Of a DNA stretch of 62,908 bases, positions 53,422-62,222 are shown piece by piece. The stretch is from Paludibacteraceae bacterium. GTDB taxonomy: Bacteria; Bacteroidota; Bacteroidia; Bacteroidales; Paludibacteraceae. How positions within the stretch are numbered: the first letter of the stretch is position 1; the number at the start of each line of letters is the position of its first letter. The notes under the pieces were generated by a model. It searched no databases, was not told the origin of the DNA, and was given only the letters and a program-made list of their open reading frames with translations. A program made the position numbers and the translations under genes. Location of the stretch: contig JAKSNS010000010.1 of NCBI GenBank assembly GCA_024399545.1, forward strand, positions 1 to 62,908, given 5' to 3'.

Positions 53422-54399
53422 ATGGCAAAAGGAAAACCTTTTATCAAATGGGTTGGAGGAAAAAGCCAACTCATCGAACAACTGAGCAGATTGCTGCCAG
53501 CTGACTTTGATAAATGGAAAGACGTGACATACATCGAGCCTTTTGTGGGCGGAGGGGCTATGCTCTTTTATATGTTGCAGAACTATCCGAATATCAGTCA
53601 TGCTGTCATCAATGACATCAATACGGATTTGATAACGTGCTATCAGACAGTGCGAGATAGTCCTCACGAATTGATTTCTGCCCTCAGAGAAATTCAACAT
53701 GAGTATTATGCACTACAGGTAGAAGAAGAAAGAAAATCATTCTTTATGGCTGCAAGGGACAGATACAACGAGAAAAAACTTGACCCTATCGAGAATACTG
53801 TATATTTCATTTTTTTGAACAGAACGTGTTTTAATGGACTATATAGGGTTAACAAAAGCGGGCTATTCAATGTTCCCTTTGGCAAATATGCAAATCCTCA
53901 AATTTGTGACGAGGCTACAATACTTAAAGACAGCGAATTGTTGAAAAGAGTCATGATGTTGAATGTTGACTTTGAAAAGACCTTTGATCAGGCAAAAGGA
54001 AATACATTGTTCTACTTTGACCCTCCTTATAGACCGCTCAGCGACACTTCAAGTTTCAATGATTATACGAAAGAATCTTTCAATGATGATGCCCAGATTC
54101 GCTTGAAAGAGTTCTGTGACCGTGTTAATGAGTATGGCTATCACTTTATGTTAAGCAACTCTGATTGCAAAGGGAAAAACGAGGAAGACAATTTCTTTGA
54201 TGTGCTGTATAAGGATTATGCTATTGGTCGTGTTTGGGCTACAAGAAGCATTAATGCCAATCCACAGAAGAGAGGGAAACTGACAGAAATTGTAGTCCGG
54301 AACTTCAAGAATCAAAAACATATAAAATACGAAATTCAGAAAGAAGAACCTATTAATATCATAGCAGAAAGAGAAACAAAATATGGAAAAGGACTTTAA
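53422..54399 (+). CDS. Dam-like N6-adenine DNA methyltransferase (M1.DpnII type)
   Basis: 325 aa. FIKWVGGKSQLIEQL (AdoMet motif I-like start), EPFVGGGAMLFYML, and catalytic motif FYFDPPYRPL. This is the alpha-class Dam/DpnM family, which methylates A in GATC. Its 3' end overlaps the endonuclease gene by 17 bp. It protects host DNA from the adjacent nuclease. Specificity is inferred by family. Confidence 0.88.
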   Translation: MAKGKPFIKWVGGKSQLIEQLSRLLPADFDKWKDVTYIEPFVGGGAMLFYMLQNYPNISHAVINDINTDLITCYQTVRDSPHELISALREIQHEYYALQVEEERKSFFMAARDRYNEKKLDPIENTVYFIFLNRTCFNGLYRVNKSGLFNVPFGKYANPQICDEATILKDSELLKRVMMLNVDFEKTFDQAKGNTLFYFDPPYRPLSDTSSFNDYTKESFNDDAQIRLKEFCDRVNEYGYHFMLSNSDCKGKNEEDNFFDVLYKDYAIGRVWATRSINANPQKRGKLTEIVVRNFKNQKHIKYEIQKEEPINIIAERETKYGKGL

Positions 54400-55204
54400 T
54401 AAATTCATGTCTCAATTGCAGGAGACTAATCAAACACTTGATTTCTTCTGTGATTTTGACAAGATAGCTCAGAACGTAGAAGACATCAAATTAAGCCTCT
54501 GTATGCTCAATAGTCTTGTTGGTGCATCGGACATGCGTAAGGCTGTTGAAACAATCTGGAAGCGCGATAAAAGTGCATTTAACGTTATGGATATTCTTAT
54601 CGCAGTTCGTAGTGAAGGCAAGAAGAAGGTTCTGAACTCGCTTGGTGAATGTGTTGTTCTCGACACTCTTTTTACCTCTATTGATGGTGTAATGGAATAT
54701 CTTGACAATACAGGACTTACAGAAGTATTCCAACAGCAAAAGATAAAAGACCTTGTCGATTACGTCTTTGGTATAGAAACAGGTCTTGATACAAATGCTA
54801 GAAAGAATCGTAGCGGCCATGTAATGGAAGGCATGGTAGCACGTATCTTTGACAAAGCAGGAGTCAAATACCGCCAAGAGGTCTATTCAAGCGAGTGGCC
54901 AGCAATATCAAGAGTTTTAGGTGATGACGAAAAGCGTTTTGACTTTGTTGTTAAATCAAAGGGTAAGACCTATCTCATAGAAGTGAATTTCTATAGTGGA
55001 GGTGGTTCAAAGCTTAACGAAGTCGCACGTTCTTACTCTGATATTGCGCCTAAAATCAATTCTGTTCCAGGTTTTGAATTTGTATGGATAACAGATGGAA
55101 TTGGCTGGAAGAGTGCAAAGAATAAGTTACAGGAGGCTTACAGCATCATCCCAAGCATTTATAACCTTACTAACATCGTAGAATTTATAAAACTCGTCAA
55201 ATAA
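54383..55204 (+). CDS. DpnII/MboI-like type II restriction endonuclease
   Basis: 273 aa. RKNRSGHVMEGMVARIFDKAGVKYRQEVYSS, then KRFDFVVKSKGKTYLIEVNFYSGGGSKLNEVARSY gives the D...E-x-N/K-like nuclease core of the DpnII family. It should cut unmethylated GATC. It follows the methyltransferase gene as in MboI/DpnII systems. Confidence 0.88.
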   Translation: MEKDFNKFMSQLQETNQTLDFFCDFDKIAQNVEDIKLSLCMLNSLVGASDMRKAVETIWKRDKSAFNVMDILIAVRSEGKKKVLNSLGECVVLDTLFTSIDGVMEYLDNTGLTEVFQQQKIKDLVDYVFGIETGLDTNARKNRSGHVMEGMVARIFDKAGVKYRQEVYSSEWPAISRVLGDDEKRFDFVVKSKGKTYLIEVNFYSGGGSKLNEVARSYSDIAPKINSVPGFEFVWITDGIGWKSAKNKLQEAYSIIPSIYNLTNIVEFIKLVK

Positions 55205-55205
55205 T

Positions 55206-55478
55206 ATGGCTTGCAAGAAAGATCATTCTCAAATTCAAAGTATTATGGAAACCTTGCCAACTGACCAAGGTGGAGTTGGCCGTCATAAGTGTGCTGCATG
55301 TGCTTACGAAGCTGGCTATGAGGCTGGCTACAATCTCAATGGTTCTCTGAATATAGATAATGTCTTAGCTCACCTTGAAGAAAGCCAAGCGAAAGCTCAA
55401 CGACATAAAAGTCCACACGCAGCTTTTGCATTAGGTTACTATCACGGAGTGTGTCAACGAACAAACGACGATAATTAA
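55206..55478 (+). CDS. Small Cys/His-containing protein of the restriction cluster
   Basis: 90 aa, 1 bp after the endonuclease gene. GGVGRHKCAACAYEAGYEAGY and SPHAAFALGYYHGVCQR; a CAAC pair with nearby His could bind metal. No HTH is visible, so it is not an obvious controller protein. Function unknown; its place suggests an accessory role in restriction. Confidence 0.65.
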   Translation: MACKKDHSQIQSIMETLPTDQGGVGRHKCAACAYEAGYEAGYNLNGSLNIDNVLAHLEESQAKAQRHKSPHAAFALGYYHGVCQRTNDDN

Positions 55479-55479
55479 T

Positions 55480-56034
55480 ATGATCAAAGGTGGCACAGGA
55501 GGCTCAAATACCTTAACTGGTCTTAGATATGAAGCCAAAATAGATTTAGGTACATTCCTAAACTCACAAAAAGATTACAAGGTTAATGACACAAAAGTGT
55601 TCTACAAAAAAGAGCTTGTGGCACGTTTGTTCAAGAAGCACGCTTTGTACAGATTCCTTGCAGAAAATAATGTAGATTGGAAGAAGCACATTTCAAGGCA
55701 ATTGCTTCCTGATAATTGTATTTATGTTATCATCAATAATACAGCATTTATACTTGAGGTTAAACATCAAGAAAATACTGGTAGCGTTGATGAAAAATTG
55801 CAAACATGCGACTTCAAGAAAAAACAATATATGAAGTTGTTCTCAGAATTGAATTATAAGGTTGAATACTATTATGTTCTTGACTCATGGTTCAAAGATG
55901 AGAAATACAAAGACACGCTTGACTACATCATCAGTGTAGGTTGTAAGTATTATTTTGATTACATCCCATTGCAAGAGTTAGGCCTTCCCGTACCTGAACA
56001 AGATAAAAATGCCATACCTTCGTACGAAGTATAA
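55480..56034 (+). CDS. PD-(D/E)XK-like putative second endonuclease
   Basis: 184 aa. Starts IKGGTGGSNTLTGLRYEAKIDLGTFL (an opening seen in some type II enzymes), then CIYVIINNTAFILEVKHQENTGSVDEKLQTCDFKKKQYMKL, where E-V-K is the nuclease motif. It lies directly before the second methyltransferase gene (2 bp), suggesting that these two form a unit of their own or widen the specificity of the cluster. Confidence 0.65.
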   Translation: MIKGGTGGSNTLTGLRYEAKIDLGTFLNSQKDYKVNDTKVFYKKELVARLFKKHALYRFLAENNVDWKKHISRQLLPDNCIYVIINNTAFILEVKHQENTGSVDEKLQTCDFKKKQYMKLFSELNYKVEYYYVLDSWFKDEKYKDTLDYIISVGCKYYFDYIPLQELGLPVPEQDKNAIPSYEV

Positions 56035-56036
56035 TA

Positions 56037-56963
56037 ATGATAGAAACATATTACAAATCAAATAATAACGATTTCCTCCTTGCTCATGGAGATACGTTTC
56101 AGTTGCTAAATGATTTTAACTTCAAGTTCGACATGATATTTGCCGACCCTCCTTACTTCCTCAGCAATGGCGGTATAAGCCTGCAGAGTGGTAAGGTGGT
56201 GTGCGTGGATAAGGGCGAATGGGACAAGGGCAAGACTCCAGAGGAGATGAAGGAGTTCAATATGGAGTGGCTCAGGTTGTGTCGCGATAAGCTGAAGGAC
56301 AATGGCACTATTTGGATTTCGGGAACGTACCACAACATCTTCTCTGTGGCTAACTGCCTCACAGAACTTGGATACAAGATACTGAACGTGATAACATGGC
56401 AGAAGACCAACCCGCCAGTTAACATCTCGTGCCGTTTCTTCACCTACTCAACCGAGTTTATTATCTGGGCAAGAAAGTGCCAGAAGGTGCCCCATAAGTA
56501 CAACTACGAGCTGATGAAGAAGCTGAACGACGACAAGCAGATGACAGATGTGTGGCGACTGCCAGCCATCGGTAGATGGGAGAAGTCGTGCGGCAAGCAC
56601 CCTACGCAGAAACCTCTTTCTGTACTTACACGCATCATTCTTGCTTCTACTGACAAAGGCGACTGGATTCTTGACCCATTCAGTGGTAGCTCTACAACAG
56701 GCATTGCAGCTTGCCTGTGTGAACGAAGGTTCGCGGGTATAGAACAAGAGGAAATGTTCTGCCAGATGAGTAAGGCTCGCAGAGATGAACTGGAAGATGC
56801 TGGCGTGAAGGCTGACCTGAAACGGCATATTGCTGACCTACGGTCTCTCGAAACTGCTAATCAACAAAAACAGTTTGACATAGATGACGAACGTAATACT
56901 ATGCTTTGCGAAAATCAAGATGCTCTATACGGGTTGTTGCCATTCGACACAAAGCATATATGA
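56037..56963 (+). CDS. Beta-class N6-adenine methyltransferase (M2.DpnII/DpnA type)
   Basis: 308 aa. The catalytic motif DMIFADPPYFLSNGGI comes first and HPTQKPLSVLTRIILASTDKGDWILDPFSGSSTTGIAA (AdoMet site) later, the beta order. ADPPYFLSN-GI is the DpnA/M2.MboI signature; DpnA methylates GATC also in single-stranded DNA during uptake. The codon and base composition in the first half is more GC-rich than in the neighbouring 184-aa gene, which may point to a separate origin. Confidence 0.85.
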   Translation: MIETYYKSNNNDFLLAHGDTFQLLNDFNFKFDMIFADPPYFLSNGGISLQSGKVVCVDKGEWDKGKTPEEMKEFNMEWLRLCRDKLKDNGTIWISGTYHNIFSVANCLTELGYKILNVITWQKTNPPVNISCRFFTYSTEFIIWARKCQKVPHKYNYELMKKLNDDKQMTDVWRLPAIGRWEKSCGKHPTQKPLSVLTRIILASTDKGDWILDPFSGSSTTGIAACLCERRFAGIEQEEMFCQMSKARRDELEDAGVKADLKRHIADLRSLETANQQKQFDIDDERNTMLCENQDALYGLLPFDTKHI

Positions 56964-57649
56964 TTTTGATTAAAACTTGAGTTTTTTACCAGTAAAGTGA
57001 ACATAAGAAAAAGTGTGTGACTAAAAAGTTCATGGTACATCTCGAGCAGAGAAATAGTCTTAAATGCCTTTTCTGACCCTCTACTATTTCTCTACTAATT
57101 GTCTGCTATTTCTCTACTAAAGAGTAGAGGCACGGCGAAGGATCAGAAAAGGCATAGCGAACCTTCAGTAGAACCAGTGCAAAACCACCGTATGAAAACA
57201 GAAACTTTGCCGTGACTTCGCTGATAGTCCAACGTAATGGACATTTGTGGTGATAAAAGTGTTTATAACTGATTGAATTTATTATCTTTGCATCCAAAAA
57301 ATGAAGGATGCATAAGAAATGCTTTTTTGCGGGTCAAAAGACTTGGTTAATTCGTCAGTTACGACTGACGAATTAAGAAAATCGTGCACCTGTTGCTAGT
57401 ATTGATGCGGATGATAAATGCGGTGAAATACGTCGGTTACGAGTTGATAGTTAACACAGGGATGGCATATTCCGCAAAAATGGCCCTCAGGATTTTGATT
57501 AGATAAATCAGGCTTCACCTCGGCAATTTTGAGTAAACTCAATTGCTCTCGGTTTGCACTGATTTTGAAACAATTGAACTAAATGAAACTGGCTAAGTGG
57601 TTGTATTGCTGATAAGTTATTAGCTCTTGCGAAAAAATCATTCAAACAT
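56964..57649. other. Gene-free region with inverted repeats
   Basis: It holds a 15-bp inverted repeat pair with one mismatch (57065-57079 / 57140-57154), repeated CTATTTCTCTACTA units between them, an isolated TATCTTTG box (57283-57290), the hairpin at 57347-57376 and a small TTGAGT/ACTCAA hairpin near 57530. No supported gene. Confidence 0.5.
57347..57376. terminator. Perfect 13-bp stem hairpin
   Basis: TTAATTCGTCAGT, loop TACG, ACTGACGAATTAA. AT-rich and perfect, followed by AGAAAATC; a terminator or protein-binding palindrome. Confidence 0.5.
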
Positions 57650-57680
57650 TTTGTCACCTCAGAAAATTATCGTATCTTTG
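57650..57680 (+). promoter_or_regulatory. Promoter of the truncated nucleotidyltransferase gene
   Basis: TTTG (57650-57653), 19 bp, TATCTTTG (57673-57680). It is followed by a leader of about 50 nt and the ATG at 57740. Confidence 0.65.
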
Positions 57681-57739
57681 CAAAGATTTTGCGAAGATTG
57701 GCTGCACGACCTTTGCAGCCGAAATAATGCTCTATTTTT

Positions 57740-57890
57740 ATGTATATTCCGTTCATTGAAGACATAAGGAATTTCTTGTCCACACAACCCATAGTCAAGA
57801 TGTGGGTGTTTGGCTCATTCAGTCGAGGAGAAGAAAGAAACGACTCTGATGTTGATTTCCTTGTTCAATACGACAGAAAGAACTTTCATG
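57740..57890 (+). pseudogene. MNT-type nucleotidyltransferase, truncated by an IS
   Basis: The first 50 residues are intact: VKMWVFGSFSRGEERNDSDVDFLVQYD shows the GS-x-D-x-D polymerase-beta-type site of MntA-like antitoxins. The frame enters the IS at 57891 and stops at once. No remainder is seen on the far side of the IS, nor a HEPN partner, so a downstream piece has been lost. Confidence 0.75.
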
Positions 57891-58740
57891 TCCTGACTTC
57901 GTCAATGCGCCACCCAAATTAAGATTCGCCGTCAGATAGGTCGAAAAGTGGCTTAATCACATGGTGCTTCTCTGTCAGGAAGAGGGTTTTCGTAATGAAA
58001 GAGCCGTTCTCTGGTAATTTCACCCTAATAGTCGTGATTGTTCTGGCGGCATCAAGTGCCTTGTCAACACTCATTCCGATCTTGTTGACGGCAATGGGAC
58101 GCTCCAGCTCCTTATATACTTTGTAGGCGATAAAGCATATGCAGACGTGTGCCTCTATCCTACGTTCCGTAAAGTGAAACATCGGACGCAGATAGATGTG
58201 GTTAAGGTCAACATCCTCGTCGTAGTATGACTTGAGATAGTCAACAGTGGCAAGCTTGCTCCTGGGTTGCGATACCCTTGCGATTACCAGATGACGCAGA
58301 ATTTCATCAGGAATCTGGTTGAAGCCGATGCTGTCATAGACTTGGTTGAGCAGAAGCTGGGTGCCGTTAATCAACACGCTGTCGATGTTGCTAAGGAAAC
58401 GTTTTGTATCCTCGACTTCCTTTCCCTTGCGGTCATCGAAGTCAAGTTCCTGCTGGCCACCGAATGAACGTATCCATGTAGCTGCCTTTTCACACAATGC
58501 ATCTATCTCCTCTTCAGATGTTTAGGAGACGAACGCCTTTATTTCCTTATATTTGCCATTCGCTTTGCTGACAACCACAACACTTGTGGAGCCTGAACGG
58601 TTATGTTTCTTACGTACGTACATGGTGCAAAGGTACACTTTTTTTTGTTTGCGCCACCCAAAGCCACCCAATTATTTTACATAACCCCTTGATTCTCATT
58701 CAGTGCTACATGGTGGCGCAGAAAAGTGATGAAGTCAGGA
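57891..58740. mobile_element. Decayed IS1634-like insertion sequence (850 bp)
   Basis: Ends TCCTGACTTCGTCA...GCGCCACC and its imperfect inverted copy at the right end (58712-58740). Inside is only a mutated transposase remnant. A shorter derivative lies at 51998-52247. No target-site duplication recognised. The IS1634 family call is from transposase end segments. Confidence 0.75.
57919..58623 (-). pseudogene. IS1634-like transposase, nonsense mutation and internal deletion
   Basis: From ATG 58623: YVRKKHNRSGSTSVVVVSKANGK, a typical IS1634-type start, then an in-frame TAA at 58524-58522. The frame resumes with DALCEKAATWIRSFGGQQ and jumps from the N-terminal part (DEDVDLNHIY) straight to the C-terminal part (FHFTERRIEAHVCICFIAYKVYKEL), so the DDE core is missing (235 of about 550-600 codons left). 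It cannot be active. Confidence 0.75.
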
Positions 58741-58888
58741 AGAAGACCCTGGTAGGAAGATGGTAGGACGATGAATGGGAGACGCATGGACGACGTTGCG
58801 TCGCTGTTGTTCCATTGTTGTTGTTATGTGTGTAAGAGTGGCGCAAAAGTTGCGAAAATATTTTGATATACGCAAACTTCTGTCAGGT

Positions 58889-58928
58889 CTATTGTGTATC
58901 TATCTGATATTTGGTAGATACACAATAG
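58889..58928. terminator. 14-bp perfect stem hairpin after the arsenic operon
   Basis: CTATTGTGTATCTA, a 12-nt loop, TAGATACACAATAG. It lies just past the stop of the permease gene on the minus strand and probably ends that transcript. Confidence 0.7.
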
Positions 58929-58939
58929 ATTTTACGTTG

Positions 58940-59908
58940 TTATAGCGTAATGTTGAACACCCATCCGCTCAGAATGATGAATAACGTGACAGTGCCAAAG
59001 AAGATGCCAATGAGTTTCCAGGTCATTACTTTTTTGAGCATGGTGGCTTCTGGAAGCGATAGGCCGACCACGGCCATCATGAAGGATAACGCTGTGCCTA
59101 ATGCTACGCCTTTCTGCACGAATGCCTCGATAAGCGGGATGATGCCGGCAGCATTTGAATACATAGGCACTGCCAGTACAACGGCAAGAGGCACGGTCCA
59201 CCACTGGCCAGAGCCGAGGGCTCCGCTGAAAAACCCTTCTGGTACGAATCCGTGGATGCCGGCACCGATTGCGATTCCTATCAGCACATAGACAATCACT
59301 CCTTTGACAATATGCCAACTGTCTTTCAAAATGTCTGGCAGACGTTTCCAGAATGAAGTGCTGTCTTTTATCCAGGCCTGAGTTTCAGCTATGCTCTGCT
59401 GCTGAATCTGGATTACCCATGGCGACAAGAAACGCTCCAAGCGGAAACGGCCAAGAATGATTCCGCCTATTGTGCCAAGAAGAATACCCGACAGGACATA
59501 GACTGCTGTCACTTTGGCACCGAATGAGCCCAGAAACATGGCCACGGCAACTTCATTGACCAATGGTGAAGTGATAAGGAAGGAGAAGGTCACCCCAAGT
59601 GGAATGCCACCCTTTACGAAACCGATGAAGAGCGGAATGCTCGAGCATGAGCAGAAAGGAGTGATTGCTCCGAACAGCGATGCCAACAGGTAGTCCAGCC
59701 CATAGAGTTTGTGGCTCTGTAGGAAGTTCCTGAGCCTGTCTATAGGGAAATACGCATTGATCACACCCATCACTGCGCTTATCAGAAACAGCAGGATGAG
59801 AATCTTCAGTGAATCATAAAAGAAGAAATTGATGGCTTGTCCCATCCTCGTGGCTGAGTCCAGTCCGAAGATTCCATATATAAGCCAGTCTGCAAATGAT
59901 TGTATCAT
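58940..59908 (-). CDS. ArsP-like permease (DUF318 family)
   Basis: 322 aa with about eight membrane spans in two halves. The motif GAITPFCSCSSIPLFIGFV is the family mark, and SNAAGIIPLIEAFVQKGVALGTALSFMMAVVGLSLPE repeats it in the second half. ArsP-type permeases export trivalent organoarsenicals; here it probably works with ArsC and the redox proteins upstream. Confidence 0.83.
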   Translation of the reverse strand: MIQSFADWLIYGIFGLDSATRMGQAINFFFYDSLKILILLFLISAVMGVINAYFPIDRLRNFLQSHKLYGLDYLLASLFGAITPFCSCSSIPLFIGFVKGGIPLGVTFSFLITSPLVNEVAVAMFLGSFGAKVTAVYVLSGILLGTIGGIILGRFRLERFLSPWVIQIQQQSIAETQAWIKDSTSFWKRLPDILKDSWHIVKGVIVYVLIGIAIGAGIHGFVPEGFFSGALGSGQWWTVPLAVVLAVPMYSNAAGIIPLIEAFVQKGVALGTALSFMMAVVGLSLPEATMLKKVMTWKLIGIFFGTVTLFIILSGWVFNITL

Positions 59909-59943
59909 AATATTAATGGTATATAATTAATTGAGGGATAGTA

Positions 59944-60375
59944 TTATATCCTGTAATGATTAACTTCAGTCAGGTAGAAATCCTGCATCTTTCGTTTGAT
60001 TTCATCACGTACTCTGCGGAATTCTGCCAGAATTTCTTCATCAGTTCCGGTGAATGCATCTGGGTCATCGAATCCGATATGGATCCGCTTCCCTACATTG
60101 CCGATAAACATAGGGCATGATTCATCTGCCCCACCGCAAACAGTGATGATATAATCCCATGACTCGCCAATGTACTGGTCAATGTGCTTGGGATAATGCC
60201 CGCTGATGTCTATGCCTATCTCAGACATCACCTTAATGACAAGAGGATGAACTTCAGATGCAGGCTGAATGCCTGCAGAATGTACATCAAGTTGTACATC
60301 AAGGCTCTGCAGGATACCCTGAGCCATTTGACTCCGGCATCGGTTGCCGGTACATAGAACTAATATTCGTGTCAT
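59944..60375 (-). CDS. arsC: Arsenate reductase (thioredoxin-linked, LMW-PTP type)
   Basis: 143 aa. The P-loop CTGNRCRSQMAQGIL near the start and a resolving Cys pair (ITVCGGADESCP) match the S. aureus pI258-type ArsC. It reduces As(V) to As(III) with electrons from thioredoxin. It lies between permease and CcdA-like genes in the ars operon. Confidence 0.9.
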   Translation of the reverse strand: MTRILVLCTGNRCRSQMAQGILQSLDVQLDVHSAGIQPASEVHPLVIKVMSEIGIDISGHYPKHIDQYIGESWDYIITVCGGADESCPMFIGNVGKRIHIGFDDPDAFTGTDEEILAEFRRVRDEIKRKMQDFYLTEVNHYRI

Positions 60376-60379
60376 GGCT

Positions 60380-61087
60380 TTAAGCTAAGATTGCAATTGA
60401 ATAATAGACTCCGATGCCAATGAAAAGGATGCCTACTGCAAGGTTCATCCATTTCTGGATTGAGGCTATACTGTTATAGAACCGGCCAATGCTACCCGCG
60501 CTGAATGCGAAAATCCATGCAACGATGACTACGGGCAGCGACGTTGCTATGGCAAAGACCGGTGGATAGAGGTAACCGGCAGCCTGGGTTGCACTCATAG
60601 GGATAAGCATTCCGAAGAAAAACACAGCACTTGTGGGGCAGAAAGCCATGGCAAACAAGGCTCCAAGGGCGAATGCTCCCCAGCCTCCCTTTGAAGACAG
60701 CCCGTTGCCGTCTCCACTGAATCCGAAACCTTTGAGCTTGAGCCTGTTGCCGAAAAGCATGAACAATCCTACAAGAAGCATTAGAGGACCGATTATCTTC
60801 TCTCCCCATCTTGCAACGAAGCTTTGCACCCCGAAAGCACTGCTGCCGCCTTTTATGATGCTGATCAGCAACAGCCCCAGGACAGTGTAGCTGAAAATGC
60901 GTCCGATGCAGTAAAAAATTCCTCGGCTCAAAGCTTTGTGCGGTTCTTCCATATCCTTGGCTATGAAACCCATTGCGGCAATGTTAGTCGCAAGAGGACA
61001 CGGGCTTATGGCGGTCATTAGCCCTAGAATCAATGCGGTGAGCATAGGAGCCGTGTCCCCCTCAAGCAATGTCTGAAACCATTCCAT
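60380..61087 (-). CDS. CcdA/DsbD-like membrane protein (ArsG-type)
   Basis: 235 aa, six membrane spans. AISPCPLATNIAAMGF and ALFAMAFCPTSAVFFFGML each carry a Cys-Pro pair as in DsbD/CcdA. Such proteins pass reducing power across the membrane; in ars operons they are called ArsG-like. It follows the ArsF-like lipoprotein gene by 3 bp. Confidence 0.83.
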   Translation of the reverse strand: MEWFQTLLEGDTAPMLTALILGLMTAISPCPLATNIAAMGFIAKDMEEPHKALSRGIFYCIGRIFSYTVLGLLLISIIKGGSSAFGVQSFVARWGEKIIGPLMLLVGLFMLFGNRLKLKGFGFSGDGNGLSSKGGWGAFALGALFAMAFCPTSAVFFFGMLIPMSATQAAGYLYPPVFAIATSLPVVIVAWIFAFSAGSIGRFYNSIASIQKWMNLAVGILFIGIGVYYSIAILA

Positions 61088-61090
61088 TGC

Positions 61091-61510
61091 TTAAAGTGTC
61101 TTGCTGATTTCAGTGCGAAGAATCCTTTTCAATCTTTCCGGATTGCTGCGGGCATACTGAAAAGCATCATTGGTAAGGTTGGTCACCTTTCCGCCGGAAT
61201 CCAACAGCAGAGAAGTGGAATAGATTTCATATTTCTCCACAAGACTTTTGTTCTCCGACTTCGAGACATCAACATCCCTTAGCACAACTCTGCCGGACTT
61301 CACATCATCCGCAAAATCATTGTTTATAACTTCGGAGACTACTGCGTCAATCGCTTTACAGGTTGCGCATCGCTGAGCGGCATGAAAGACGAATACTTCG
61401 ACTGCTGCCTTTTGTCGGGTTGTTTTTGTTTCAGTTGACTTCTGAGCACTTTGTCCGTCGCATCCAAAAAGCGACAGCAACATGATTCCGATTGCAAATA
61501 CCTGTTTCAT
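61091..61510 (-). CDS. ArsF-like thioredoxin-fold lipoprotein
   Basis: 139 aa from ATG 61510; a longer frame to 61585 would run into the previous gene. Lipobox SLFGC, then VEVFVFHAAQRCATCKAIDAVV (C-x2-C). Probably a periplasmic electron partner of the CcdA-like protein. Confidence 0.8.
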   Translation of the reverse strand: MKQVFAIGIMLLSLFGCDGQSAQKSTETKTTRQKAAVEVFVFHAAQRCATCKAIDAVVSEVINNDFADDVKSGRVVLRDVDVSKSENKSLVEKYEIYSTSLLLDSGGKVTNLTNDAFQYARSNPERLKRILRTEISKTL

Positions 61511-61514
61511 GTGG

Positions 61515-61754
61515 TTAGAGATTTTTAAGGATGGACAGAATTTCTTCAACTGAAAGGACTTTGCCGACTGAAAGGACTTTCTCATCCACTACAAGTGCCG
61601 GGGTTCGCATAATTCCATAAGAGATAATCTTCTCGATGTCGGTAATCTCTTCAACGCTTGCGTTGATACCCAAAGCCATGACGGCTTCTTTCGTGTTCTT
61701 TGTCAGTGTGGAGCATTTGTTGCAACACCCTGTTCCCAATACTTTGATTTCCAT
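61515..61754 (-). CDS. Small thioredoxin-like redox protein
   Basis: 79 aa. KVLGTGCCNKCSTLTKNTKEAV has the C-C-x2-C site of redox-active disulfide protein 2. Near the C-terminus an in-frame duplication gives EKVLSVGKVLSVEE, seen in DNA as ACTGAAAGGACTTT twice; it may have lengthened this loop. First gene of the ars operon after the second ArsR operator. Confidence 0.83.
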   Translation of the reverse strand: MEIKVLGTGCCNKCSTLTKNTKEAVMALGINASVEEITDIEKIISYGIMRTPALVVDEKVLSVGKVLSVEEILSILKNL

Positions 61755-61797
61755 TTTCTTGTTTGTTTTAATTTTTTATTTTGTTTATTTGTTTGTA

Positions 61798-61815
61798 GTT
61801 CGTAGAACAACGAAC
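61798..61815. promoter_or_regulatory. ArsR operator 2 (before the redox gene)
   Basis: GTTCGT-N6-ACGAAC, the same palindrome and spacing as before arsR (62223-62240), 44 bp upstream of the redox gene ATG. It predicts that the resistance genes have their own ArsR-controlled promoter. Confidence 0.7.
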
Positions 61816-61833
61816 ATGTTGTGTCAAATTAAA

Positions 61834-61847
61834 GGGACCGCAGTCCC
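61834..61847 (-). terminator. Terminator of arsR
   Basis: On the minus strand GGGAC, loop TGCG, GTCCC and then TTTAATTT, 8 bp after the arsR stop. It explains why a second operator is needed downstream. Confidence 0.6.
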
Positions 61848-61854
61848 CATGGAA

Positions 61855-62208
61855 TTACTTGCAGTTGCATTTACTGCTGTTCCCTTCAGGTCGCTTATTT
61901 CTGTTGCAAGGACATTTGGCAATAAACTCCTCGAATAGCAGCTTGCATTCTTTCCAGTTCTTTTGGTCGATGCAGTATCTGGTTCTAAGTCCGTCTATCT
62001 CACCTTTGATCAGTCCGGCATCCTTGAGCTCTGACAGATGCTGAGAGCAGGTGGCTTTAGCGATAGGCAGCTCTTCGTGTAGTTGACCGAAGAAACACTC
62101 ATCCTGAGCTGCAAGGAATTCCATGATGGCTATCCTTGCTGGATTTCCTAAAGCCTTGGCATATCTTGCCAGCCTCTCTTGCTTGTATGTGTATTCGTTG
62201 TTTGCCAT
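61855..62208 (-). CDS. arsR: ArsR-family transcriptional repressor
   Basis: 117 aa. Winged-helix core: RLARYAKALGNPARIAIMEFLAAQDECFFGQLHEELPIAKATCSQHLSELKDAGLIKGEIDGLRTRYCI. The Cys in DECFFG, in ATCSQ, and the C-terminal CPCN/CNCK could bind As(III). It should repress itself and the ars operon through the two GTTCGT-N6-ACGAAC palindromes. Confidence 0.88.
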   Translation of the reverse strand: MANNEYTYKQERLARYAKALGNPARIAIMEFLAAQDECFFGQLHEELPIAKATCSQHLSELKDAGLIKGEIDGLRTRYCIDQKNWKECKLLFEEFIAKCPCNRNKRPEGNSSKCNCK

Positions 62209-62222
62209 ATTATATGGTGTTC

